Below, one piece after another: positions 27,411-34,534 of a stretch of 64,000 nucleotides of DNA. Every line of letters begins with the position of its first letter. Position 1 is the stretch's first letter. The position numbers were made by a program, and so were the translations under genes. The notes beneath the pieces are model-generated. The model worked only from the letters and a program-made list of their open reading frames with translations, searched no databases and was not told the DNA's origin. This DNA is from Clostridium estertheticum (GTDB taxonomy: Bacteria > Bacillota > Clostridia > Clostridiales > Clostridiaceae): assembly GCF_011065935.2 (NCBI RefSeq), contig NZ_JAAMNH020000001.1, positions 3,431,001-3,495,000 on the forward strand, in the 5' to 3' direction.

Positions 27411-28243
27411 TAATTATTATTATTATTATTATTATTTTCTAGAATATTTCTTAAAAAACTTTCTCTATGTATTGGAGTAGTTCCATATTTTTTTATAGCA
27501 AGCACATGCTCCTGCGTTCCGTACCCAACATTTCTATCAAACCCATAATTTGGGTATAAATCATGATACTTAAACATCAGTTCATCTCTATATACTTTTG
27601 CAATTATAGAAGCACAAGCTATACTTATACTTTTAGTATCTCCTTTTATTACAAACTCATTTAAATTCGAGAAGTTTTTTATTTTGTAGCCGTCAGATAA
27701 AACTAAATCTGGCACAATAGAAATCTCATCACAACTGTCTAAAAATACTTGATTATTGCAAAAGCCAATACCCTTTTCATCAATAAGGTTATTGTCAATA
27801 GCAATAATTTTATAGGCTAGGGCTTTTTCTTTAATAATATAAGATAGTTCTTTCCTTACAGCTATTGACAATTTTTTAGAATCGTTTGCTCTTAGGATTA
27901 AATCTTTCTCCTCATTCGCTTCTAAATCTAATATTACAGCCGCTGCTACTATGGGGCCCGCTAGAGGACCTCGCCCTACTTCATCAACTCCAGCAATGTA
28001 TTTATAGTTACCAAAGCTTCTATCAAATTCGTACATTTTTTTAACTCTCTGAAATTCCTTTTCTTTTAACTCAGTGCTTTTATACATTTTATTCCCTAAT
28101 TTTTGAACAGTCTTCCTATGATCTTGCACGAGCATTTCAATTATACTTGCCCTATTAATATATTTGATATCGTTTTCAATTTTTAACACATAACTAGATA
28201 TTTCACTATAGCTCATGTTTGAAAAATCAATATTAAACTCCAT
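27410..28243 (-). CDS. rnhB: Ribonuclease HII, with poly-asparagine tail
   Basis: It cleaves the RNA strand of RNA-DNA hybrids and incises at single ribonucleotides in DNA. The catalytic core begins YIAGVDEVGRGPLAGPIVAAA with the DEVGRG metal site (residues ~80-86). Further acidic residues are in RANDSKKLS and VLSDGYKI. An N-terminal ~70-residue region is normal for Gram-positive RNase HII. The protein ends ILE followed by eight asparagines coded by an uninterrupted AAT run, which is unusual. It follows rbgA after a structured terminator. Confidence 0.96.
   Translation of the reverse strand: MEFNIDFSNMSYSEISSYVLKIENDIKYINRASIIEMLVQDHRKTVQKLGNKMYKSTELKEKEFQRVKKMYEFDRSFGNYKYIAGVDEVGRGPLAGPIVAAAVILDLEANEEKDLILRANDSKKLSIAVRKELSYIIKEKALAYKIIAIDNNLIDEKGIGFCNNQVFLDSCDEISIVPDLVLSDGYKIKNFSNLNEFVIKGDTKSISIACASIIAKVYRDELMFKYHDLYPNYGFDRNVGYGTQEHVLAIKKYGTTPIHRESFLRNILENNNNNNNN
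27413..27436 (-). repeat. (AAT)8 trinucleotide repeat coding for Asn8 in rnhB
   Basis: Eight uninterrupted AAT codons on the minus strand directly precede the rnhB stop codon. Slippage would change tail length without changing frame. Confidence 0.92.
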
Positions 28244-28289
28244 AGCATTTTCTCCTTAATACTTTATAAATTGTCTTGATTAATTTTGT

Positions 28290-28366
28290 AAAAAAAGACA
28301 ACCTTCCGTTATTCCCTTAGTAGATAGCAATTGTTTATTGTAATCTACTTTTAAACAGAAAGTTGT
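28290..28366 (-). terminator. Large two-level hairpin with U-tract between rbgA and rnhB
   Basis: In the minus-strand RNA, ACAACTTTCTGTT (28366-28354) pairs with AACGGAAGGTTGT (28310-28298) over 13 bp with two G-U pairs. Inside it AGTAGAT pairs with ATCTACT (7 bp). CTTTTTTT follows the outer stem. The nested stem is more complex than the other terminators in the window. Confidence 0.75.
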
Positions 28367-28417
28367 GTATTTAATAAATTTAAAATTAAATATGATTATC
28401 CTTTATAATATTTAAAC

Positions 28418-29269
28418 TTATTCTACTCTTTCTAAAGATATCGGTCCTAATTTTCCACCTCTAAATTCATCTAAAAGCATAACTGCCACTCTATTATAGT
28501 CAATATTACCCCTAGATATTACAGATCCCCTTTTTTTAGCTATATTATCTAGATTGTCTATAGGATTCTCCATAATTTCTGTAAGTTTATATCTTTCCAT
28601 TAATCGCTCAGCATTATTAGTTTGAAGTCTTTCTACTAATCTGAGTGCTAATTCCTCTATATCTATGACTTCATCTTTTACCGCACCTGTAAATGCCAAA
28701 TTAAGTCCAACTGTCTCGTCTTCAAATCTAGGCCATAATACACCTGGAGTATCCATTAGCTCTATTCCTAAGCTAGTTTTTACCCATTGCTTGCTTTTAG
28801 TAACTCCTGGTCTATCTCCCGTTTTAGTAATGTTATTTTTCCCTAGTTTGTTTATAAAAGAAGATTTACCAACATTAGGTATACCAACTACCATAACTCT
28901 AGTAACAATATTCACTAACCCTTTTTTCCTTTGTCTATCATGCTTTTCTTTCAATAATTCATCAAGAGTAATCTTTATCATTTTTAGCCCTTGACCAGTA
29001 ATACAATTCACAGCCAGTGGCTTTACATTATCAGTTGTTAGTTTTTCTATCCATTGTTTAGTCACTTTATCTTCAGCTAAATCACATTTGTTTAATAAAA
29101 TTACTCTAGGCTTATCTTTGCAAATCTCATCGATTTGTGGGTTGGCACTTGATTTAACTATTCTTGCATCTCTAATTTCTATTACAGCGTCAACAAGTTT
29201 TAAACTCTCTTGAATTTGTCTCCTCGTTTTCGCCATATGCCCTGGAAACCAATTTATGGTCATGCTCAT
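28418..29269 (-). CDS. rbgA: Ribosome biogenesis GTPase RbgA (YlqF)
   Basis: A circularly permuted GTPase required for late 50S assembly. Motif order confirms permutation: G4 NKCDLA (60-65) comes before G1 GIPNVGKSS (129-137), and G3 DTPGVLWP follows. The N-terminal INWFPGHMAKTRRQI is the family signature. Length of 283 is standard. It lies between rplS and rnhB, the usual Firmicute order. Confidence 0.97.
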   Translation of the reverse strand: MSMTINWFPGHMAKTRRQIQESLKLVDAVIEIRDARIVKSSANPQIDEICKDKPRVILLNKCDLAEDKVTKQWIEKLTTDNVKPLAVNCITGQGLKMIKITLDELLKEKHDRQRKKGLVNIVTRVMVVGIPNVGKSSFINKLGKNNITKTGDRPGVTKSKQWVKTSLGIELMDTPGVLWPRFEDETVGLNLAFTGAVKDEVIDIEELALRLVERLQTNNAERLMERYKLTEIMENPIDNLDNIAKKRGSVISRGNIDYNRVAVMLLDEFRGGKLGPISLERVE

Positions 29270-29345
29270 ATTATCGAATCCTTTCCGTACTATTTAATGG
29301 ATAAAGCCTTATATAGGCTTTTCCTTCTTAAAGCAACCTAAAAAT

Positions 29346-29366
29346 AAAAAGGGACTTTACAGCCCC
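29346..29366 (-). terminator. Intrinsic terminator after rplS
   Basis: The minus-strand RNA folds GGGGCT-GTAA-AGTCCC and is followed by five U residues. A second small hairpin (AAAGCCT with AGGCTTT, 29303-29321) follows before rbgA, without a U-tract. Confidence 0.8.
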
Positions 29367-29373
29367 CCCAATT

Positions 29374-29721
29374 TTATCTCATTCTTTCTTTAACTTTTGC
29401 AGCCTTACCAACTCTATCTCTTAAGTAGAATAGTTTAGCTCTTCTAACTTTACCTAATCTTACGATTTCAATTTTCTCAATAACTGGAGCGTTTACTGGG
29501 AATGTTTTTTCAACACCAACACCAGATGCTACTCTTCTTACTGTGAAAGTTTCTCTTAAACCGCCGTTTTGTCTCTTAAGAACGGTTCCTTCGAATACTT
29601 GAACTCTTTCTTTGTTACCTTCACTGATTTTGATGTGAACCTTAACAGTATCACCTACACTAAAGTTTGGTAAGTCTGTTCTAATTTGTTCTGCTTCTAT
29701 TGCTCTTATAATTTCTAACAT
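29374..29721 (-). CDS. rplS: 50S ribosomal protein L19
   Basis: Large-subunit protein at the 30S-50S interface. The 115-residue protein reads LEIIRAIEAEQIRTDLPNF then FSVGDTVKVHIKI. FEGTVLKRQNGG, VEKTFPVNAP and the C-terminal RRAKLFYLRD are invariant features. The frame opens two codons earlier (29727). The AAGGAGG site is too close to that ATG and eight bases from the ATG at 29721, which also restores the standard length. Confidence 0.97.
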   Translation of the reverse strand: MLEIIRAIEAEQIRTDLPNFSVGDTVKVHIKISEGNKERVQVFEGTVLKRQNGGLRETFTVRRVASGVGVEKTFPVNAPVIEKIEIVRLGKVRRAKLFYLRDRVGKAAKVKERMR

Positions 29722-29803
29722 GTGCATTCCCTCCTTAAAGTTTTATTGTGACGTTCATGCCCTTATAATATGACAGAGGACCGCCCGTACTAGCACAAGG
29801 TAC
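29722..29803 (-). promoter_or_regulatory. Candidate L19 leader upstream of rplS
   Basis: Between the promoter and rplS, the leader has an island of higher GC containing CGGGCGGTCCTCTGTCA and GGGCATGAACG. It contrasts sharply with the surrounding A/T. Firmicutes are known to have an RNA leader (L19 leader) at exactly this place. The resemblance is from memory and I could not build a convincing consensus fold by eye. Confidence 0.5.
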
Positions 29804-29832
29804 ATTCTATCATATATATATATATATATCAA
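29804..29832 (-). promoter_or_regulatory. SigA promoter of rplS
   Basis: Minus-strand TTGATA and TAGAAT with a 17-base spacer that is almost entirely alternating TA, plus TGA before the -10. It lies about 80 bases before the rplS ribosome site. Confidence 0.75.
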
Positions 29833-29901
29833 CATAAAAATATCTTTTATGCACATATATAAGGTATTTTTTTTATTTGATTTTAAATAAATCACTGTTG
29901 T

Positions 29902-30627
29902 TTATACTATTTTTTCGGCTTCCTTGCACAATAGTTTTTTATCTTCCTTAGTGAGTTTAAGTTTTTGGAACATATCCGGTCTTTTTTCTTTAGTTATTAA
30001 AAGAGATTGCAATCTTCTCCACTTTCGTACATTTTCATGATGTCCCGAGGTCAATACCTCTGGAACCACACTACCCTCAAAACATTCCGGTCTTGTATAT
30101 TGAGGATACTCTAATACTCCATCATAAAAAGATTCTTCTGTGTAGCTCTCCGCGGAAGATAGTACCCCTGGGATTAACCTACAAATACTGTCCACTATAG
30201 GAATACATGCCATCTCTCCACCGGTCAAAACATAATCACCCAGCGAAAGCTCCATATCTATATAATCATAGGTTCTCTCATCAATACCTTCATAATGACC
30301 ACATATAAATATTAATTCACTTTCCGTACAGAGTTGCTTTGCAATTTCTTGAGTAAAAGTATTCCCTCTTGGTCCCAAAAATATTACCTTTCCGCCATTA
30401 TGCAATTTAACATCCTTTATACAATCAACTAGTGGCTGAGCTAGCATTACCATTCCCGCTCCACCACCATAAGGATAGTCATCTACTTTTTTATGCTTAT
30501 TTAAGGCATAATCCCGAATATTATGAGGTGAAATATCCAGTATATTTTTTTCTATAGCTCTTCCAATCATACTGTGATTAAAAATTTCAAACATTTCAGG
30601 AAATAGAGTTAATATATCTATTTTCAT
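29902..30627 (-). CDS. trmD: tRNA (guanine-N1-)-methyltransferase TrmD
   Basis: It methylates G37 of tRNAs next to the anticodon, preventing frameshifting. The SPOUT trefoil-knot motif SLGDYVLTGGEMA is present, as are CGHYEGIDER and YPQYTRPECFEG. The frame extends three codons upstream, but the ATG at 30627 overlaps the rimM stop as ATGA and starts MKIDILTLFPEMF like other TrmD proteins. 241 residues is normal. It is coupled to rimM. Confidence 0.97.
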   Translation of the reverse strand: MKIDILTLFPEMFEIFNHSMIGRAIEKNILDISPHNIRDYALNKHKKVDDYPYGGGAGMVMLAQPLVDCIKDVKLHNGGKVIFLGPRGNTFTQEIAKQLCTESELIFICGHYEGIDERTYDYIDMELSLGDYVLTGGEMACIPIVDSICRLIPGVLSSAESYTEESFYDGVLEYPQYTRPECFEGSVVPEVLTSGHHENVRKWRRLQSLLITKEKRPDMFQKLKLTKEDKKLLCKEAEKIV

Positions 30628-31115
30628 TCTAGCCAATCATTCACTGGTTTAATTATTATTTCACGCTTTTCAATATCTATACTAACCACAATATCCTTAA
30701 GTACTGGAATAAGCACTTCTTTTTTCCCCTTAACCCAATATACATCATTACCTGGTGTATGAAGAACATCAAATACTTTTCCGAGTTCTTCCCCAGCATC
30801 GTCGAAAACACTGCAATCTATCAAATCAGCTACATAATAGCTACCCTCTGGCAATTTAATAGCATTTTCACGACTAACCATCAAATACTTGTTTCTATAT
30901 AGTTCTGCCTGTTCTATGGTATCTATGCCTTCAATTTTTAGTATTGCTTTATCTGCTTGAAGTTTACAACCTTCAATTTTTCTGATTTCCCCATCAATAT
31001 ACACACTTTTTAATTCTTTAAATCTTTCAAGTGAATCAGTTAATGAAAAAACTTTAACTTCACCCTTTAACCCATGTGTTTTACCAATCTGACCTACACT
31101 CATAAAATCTTTCAT
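30624..31115 (-). CDS. rimM: 16S rRNA processing protein RimM
   Basis: RimM binds S19 and assists maturation of the 30S head. The 163-residue protein opens with VGQIGKTHGLKGEVKVFSL. The C-terminal PRC barrel contains GKVFDVLHTPGNDVYWVKG and ILIP-type strands (VLIPVLKDIV). An AAAGGAGG site precedes the ATG. Upstream there is a perfect A/T-only palindrome (31157-31177) between the khpA terminator and this gene. Confidence 0.96.
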   Translation of the reverse strand: MKDFMSVGQIGKTHGLKGEVKVFSLTDSLERFKELKSVYIDGEIRKIEGCKLQADKAILKIEGIDTIEQAELYRNKYLMVSRENAIKLPEGSYYVADLIDCSVFDDAGEELGKVFDVLHTPGNDVYWVKGKKEVLIPVLKDIVVSIDIEKREIIIKPVNDWLE

Positions 31116-31207
31116 TTAAAACCCTCCTTTCAATCTTGCTTATATGCATAACTATAATTTAAAAATCATTTTTAAATGCTCTTGTAGATAAACCCCCGAT
31201 ATTTAAT

Positions 31208-31238
31208 TAAAATAAGAGTTAGGCTGAACCTAACTCTT
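31208..31238 (-). terminator. Hairpin terminator after khpA
   Basis: A 10-bp perfect stem AAGAGTTAGG with CCTAACTCTT overlapping the khpA stop, followed by ATTTTAATT. The U-tract is weak, so partial read-through to rimM-trmD is likely. Confidence 0.75.
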
Positions 31239-31464
31239 ACTTTATTTCAACAACTACTTTTTTGTTTTCTTTAACAGCAGCTGCCTTTACAACAGTTCTA
31301 ATAGCTTTAGCTATTCTACCCTGTTTCCCTATAACTTTTCCCATATCCTCATGGGCAACAGATAATTCAAGGACTACCGTATGCTCATGCGCTACTTCGT
31401 TTACTACTACCATTTCGGGTTTATCAACTAAAGACTTTGCCAATACTTCAAGTAACTGTTTCAT
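31237..31464 (-). CDS. khpA: KH-domain RNA-binding protein KhpA
   Basis: A 75-residue single-KH protein. In other Firmicutes it pairs with KhpB/Jag and binds many RNAs, affecting cell size and division. The GKQGRIAKAIRTVVKAAA stretch contains the GxxG loop. The frame extends five codons upstream, but those codons contain the GGAGGAG ribosome site, so the ATG at 31464 is the start. It lies between rpsP and rimM, the conserved position. Confidence 0.95.
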   Translation of the reverse strand: MKQLLEVLAKSLVDKPEMVVVNEVAHEHTVVLELSVAHEDMGKVIGKQGRIAKAIRTVVKAAAVKENKKVVVEIK

Positions 31465-31498
31465 GGAAAACTCCTCCATTCATTACTTACAAACTTTT

Positions 31499-31741
31499 CT
31501 AGTTGACTGCTATTTTATTAAGTAATCTCTTAACTGTATCAGAAGGTTGTGCACCATTCTTAATCCAACTAGCTGCTTTTTCAACATCGATTTTAATAGT
31601 TGTTGGCTCTGTTGTTGGGTTGTAGTATCCTATTTCTTCGATAAATCTTCCATCTCTAGGTGCTCTTGAATCTGCAACTACTACTCTATAAAATGGAGCA
31701 TGTTTAGCACCCATTCTTTTTAATCTTATTTTAACTGCCAT
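31499..31741 (-). CDS. rpsP: 30S ribosomal protein S16
   Basis: The 80-residue protein begins MAVKIRLKRMGAKHAPFYR and contains DSRAPRDGRFIEEIGYYNP, invariant in S16. The open frame continues upstream into ffh (to 31801), but AAGGAGGTGATATAC places the ribosome site directly before the ATG at 31741. It follows ffh by 40 bases. Confidence 0.98.
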   Translation of the reverse strand: MAVKIRLKRMGAKHAPFYRVVVADSRAPRDGRFIEEIGYYNPTTEPTTIKIDVEKAASWIKNGAQPSDTVKRLLNKIAVN

Positions 31742-31781
31742 GTATATCACCTCCTTAAATTTATTTATTACAATTTTTTTA

Positions 31782-33131
31782 TTAAAAAGGCATTTTACCA
31801 AACAACCCTTTTTTACCTGGTTTTTGGAATCCCTTTGCTTGCTTCATCATTTTCTTTGCCATTTCAAAATCTTTTAAAAGTTTATTTACCTGCTGTACCA
31901 AAGTACCTGATCCATTAGCTATTCTCTTTTTTCTAGAAGAAGAGCTACTAATCATACTAGGATGTTTTCTTTCTAATGCAGTCATTGATTTTATAATAGC
32001 TTCAACCTTTCCCATATCTTTTTCGCTTTTAGAAAAGTCTACTCCCTGCAATTCCTTTTTATTAGCACCAGGCATCATTTCCATTAATTTATCTAATGGT
32101 CCCAGTTTTTTCATTTGTTGTATCATTGATAAATAGTCTTCTAGATTAAATTCTTGAGAAAGCATTCTGCTACCAAGTTCTTTTGCTTCATTTTCATCTA
32201 TAGACTGCTGTGCTTTTTCAATTAATGAAAGTACATCTCCCATACCAAGTATTCTTGACGCCATCCTATCAGGATAGAATACTTCCAAATCATTCATTTT
32301 TTCACCAATACCAACAAATTTTATAGATTTGCCAGTTATAGCTTTGATAGATAGTGCTGCCCCACCTCTTGTATCTCCATCTAATTTAGTCAAAATGACT
32401 CCAGTTATATCTAGTTGTGAATTAAAGCTATCTGCAACATTAACTGCATCTTGGCCTGTCATAGAATCTACAACAAGTAGTATTTCACTTGGTCCTACAC
32501 TTGATTTTATATTTTGAAGTTCTTCCATTAGATTTTCATCTATGTGAAGTCTTCCTGCTGTATCAATTATAACTACATTATTACCATTCTCCTTGGCAAA
32601 GGCTAAGGATGCTTTTGCAATATCTACAGGACTAACCTTGTCTCCCATAGTAAATACTGGAATATCAATTTGTTTTCCTACTACCTGCAATTGTTTAATT
32701 GCAGCTGGTCTATATACATCACAGGCAACCAACAATGGTTTTTTGTTTTTCTTTTTAAAAGAAAGAGCAAGTTTTCCACCCATTGTAGTTTTACCAGCAC
32801 CTTGAAGACCTACGAGCATTATAATTGTTAGCCCATTTATAGAAAACTCTATTTTACTTTCTGAATTACCCATTAAACTAGTTAGCTCATCGTTAACAAT
32901 TTTGATAACCTGTTGCCCAGGTGTTAAACTTTCTAACACTCCATTACCTAAACACTTTTCACTAACATTTTTCACAAAATCCTTAACTACTTTATAATTA
33001 ACATCTGCTTCAAGCAATGCTAATTTTACTTCTCTCATAGCGTCTTTAATATCTTTTTCAGAAAGCTTACCCTTACCTTTTAATTTTTTTATGGTATCCT
33101 GTAACTTAGAAGATAATCCTTCAAATGCCAT
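31782..33131 (-). CDS. ffh: Signal recognition particle GTPase Ffh
   Basis: With the SRP RNA it delivers membrane proteins co-translationally to FtsY and the Sec translocon. N and G domains are clear: GLQGAGKTTMGGKLA (P-loop), DTAGRLHIDE and LTKLDGDTRGGAALS. The C-terminal M domain is Met-rich and ends GKKGLFGKMPF. The open frame reaches 33155, but AGGAGG lies six bases before the ATG at 33131. The protein from there starts MAFEGLSSKLQ as in the family (449 residues). It follows ylxM. Confidence 0.98.
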   Translation of the reverse strand: MAFEGLSSKLQDTIKKLKGKGKLSEKDIKDAMREVKLALLEADVNYKVVKDFVKNVSEKCLGNGVLESLTPGQQVIKIVNDELTSLMGNSESKIEFSINGLTIIMLVGLQGAGKTTMGGKLALSFKKKNKKPLLVACDVYRPAAIKQLQVVGKQIDIPVFTMGDKVSPVDIAKASLAFAKENGNNVVIIDTAGRLHIDENLMEELQNIKSSVGPSEILLVVDSMTGQDAVNVADSFNSQLDITGVILTKLDGDTRGGAALSIKAITGKSIKFVGIGEKMNDLEVFYPDRMASRILGMGDVLSLIEKAQQSIDENEAKELGSRMLSQEFNLEDYLSMIQQMKKLGPLDKLMEMMPGANKKELQGVDFSKSEKDMGKVEAIIKSMTALERKHPSMISSSSSRKKRIANGSGTLVQQVNKLLKDFEMAKKMMKQAKGFQKPGKKGLFGKMPF

Positions 33132-33141
33132 AATAAACCTC

Positions 33142-33489
33142 CTAAATATTTTCACTGATCCGGGCTTTTATATCATATATAAGTTGATTCATTTTTTCAT
33201 CTTTTATATCAATTTGCAAATTATCTAATTCTGATATAATGTTTGTTAATGTTTCTTTCAGTTTGTGATCTTTATTTAATAATTTCAATTTTTCTTCATA
33301 TACTAAAAGCATCTTTTCACATGTTTTAATTGTATCATGGGTAGCTTGCCTGCTAGTATTATTTATTTCTGCTATTTCTGATAGTGACAAATCATTATTA
33401 AAATACAAATCCATTATATCCTTTTGCTTTTCAGTAAGCAATTCACCATAAAAATCAAATAATAGGGAAATTTCAAATCTTTTTTCCAT
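33142..33489 (-). CDS. ylxM: SRP-associated helix-turn-helix protein YlxM
   Basis: A 115-residue all-helical HTH protein (UPF0122) invariably linked to ffh or ftsY in Firmicutes. It is reported to stimulate SRP/FtsY GTPase activity in streptococci. The SigA4-like helix-turn-helix reads LSEIAEINNTSRQATHDTIK, and YGELLTEKQKDIMDLYFNND precedes it. A near-ideal SigA promoter lies just upstream. It is the first gene of the ylxM-ffh-rpsP-khpA unit. Confidence 0.95.
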   Translation of the reverse strand: MEKRFEISLLFDFYGELLTEKQKDIMDLYFNNDLSLSEIAEINNTSRQATHDTIKTCEKMLLVYEEKLKLLNKDHKLKETLTNIISELDNLQIDIKDEKMNQLIYDIKARISENI

Positions 33490-33513
33490 TTAATCACCCT
33501 GCTCACAAATCAT

Positions 33514-33542
33514 ATAATATCAGAATTTGAATACTGTGTCAA
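33514..33542 (-). promoter_or_regulatory. Near-consensus SigA promoter of ylxM-ffh-rpsP-khpA
   Basis: Minus-strand TTGACA and TATTAT with a 17-base spacer and TGA before the -10. It is the closest match to consensus in the window and lies 25 bases before ylxM. Confidence 0.9.
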
Positions 33543-33577
33543 GTAGTTTTACTTAACAGCGCAATATTTTTAGAAAA

Positions 33578-34489
33578 TTAAAATAGTGCCTCTACAAAAT
33601 CTCTTGAATTAAACTCTTGTAAATCATCTATACCTTCACCAACTCCTATATATTTTACAGGAATATTTAGTTGTTTTTTTATCGATATTACAACCCCACC
33701 TTTTGCAGTACCATCTAATTTAGTTAATATTATGCCATCTATAGGACATATTGCCATAAATTGCTTAGCTTGTTCAACACCGTTTTGCCCAGTAGTCGCA
33801 TCAAGCACTAATAAAGTTTCCATATTAGCCTCAATAAACTCCCTTTTAATCACCCTATTTATTTTTGAAAGTTCATCCATAAGATTTTTTTTATTATGAA
33901 GTCTACCTGCAGTATCACAAATTAGCACATCAACCTTTCTTGCTTTGGCTGCTTGAACAGCATCAAAAACTACAGCAGCTGGATCAGAGCCCTCTTGATG
34001 CTTAATGAGTTCCACACCTGCTCTATTGCTCCAAATCTCTAACTGTTCAATTGCCGCTGCTCTAAATGTATCTGCTGCAGCAATGAGAACTTTATATTTC
34101 TCAGCTTTGAGCATTGTCGCGATTTTACCAATGGAAGTAGTTTTTCCAACTCCGTTAACACCAATTATCAAAAGGACTTTTGGTAGATTTCTAGTATTTA
34201 TTGAATTTTCACTTTCACCTAATATCTCAATTAAAACTTCTTTTAAACAGGGTTTAATTTCTGTTGGATCTTTTATTTTATTTTCTTTTACCTTCTTTTT
34301 AAGTTCGTCAATGACATAAATAGAAGTCTCTACACCTATATCTGCTGTTATTAATATCTCTTCTAGTTCCTCATATAATTCATCATCAATTCTAATGGCT
34401 AAGTTTAATACTTCACTAACTTTTTCTGTTATGCTATTTCTAGTTTTAGTTAGTCCATCTTTTAGCTTATCAAAAAATCCTCGCAGCAT
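33578..34489 (-). CDS. ftsY: SRP receptor FtsY
   Basis: Receptor GTPase that docks SRP-ribosome complexes at the membrane. The 303-residue protein has only the NG domain, without the long acidic A domain of enterobacteria, as usual in Gram-positives. VNGVGKTTSIGKIA (P-loop), AADTFRAAAIEQL, DTAGRLHNKKNL and LTKLDGTAKGGV are present. It lies between smc and ylxM. Confidence 0.98.
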   Translation of the reverse strand: MLRGFFDKLKDGLTKTRNSITEKVSEVLNLAIRIDDELYEELEEILITADIGVETSIYVIDELKKKVKENKIKDPTEIKPCLKEVLIEILGESENSINTRNLPKVLLIIGVNGVGKTTSIGKIATMLKAEKYKVLIAAADTFRAAAIEQLEIWSNRAGVELIKHQEGSDPAAVVFDAVQAAKARKVDVLICDTAGRLHNKKNLMDELSKINRVIKREFIEANMETLLVLDATTGQNGVEQAKQFMAICPIDGIILTKLDGTAKGGVVISIKKQLNIPVKYIGVGEGIDDLQEFNSRDFVEALF

Positions 34490-34534
34490 TTTTAATCCTC
34501 CTTTTAGGCCTTATCGTTACTATCACTAATTTTT

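Noticed and set aside
29728..29803. T-box or metabolite riboswitch in the rplS leader
   Set aside because: No T-box motif (GGTGG-type antiterminator) or known aptamer core is visible; a ribosomal leader fits the context better.
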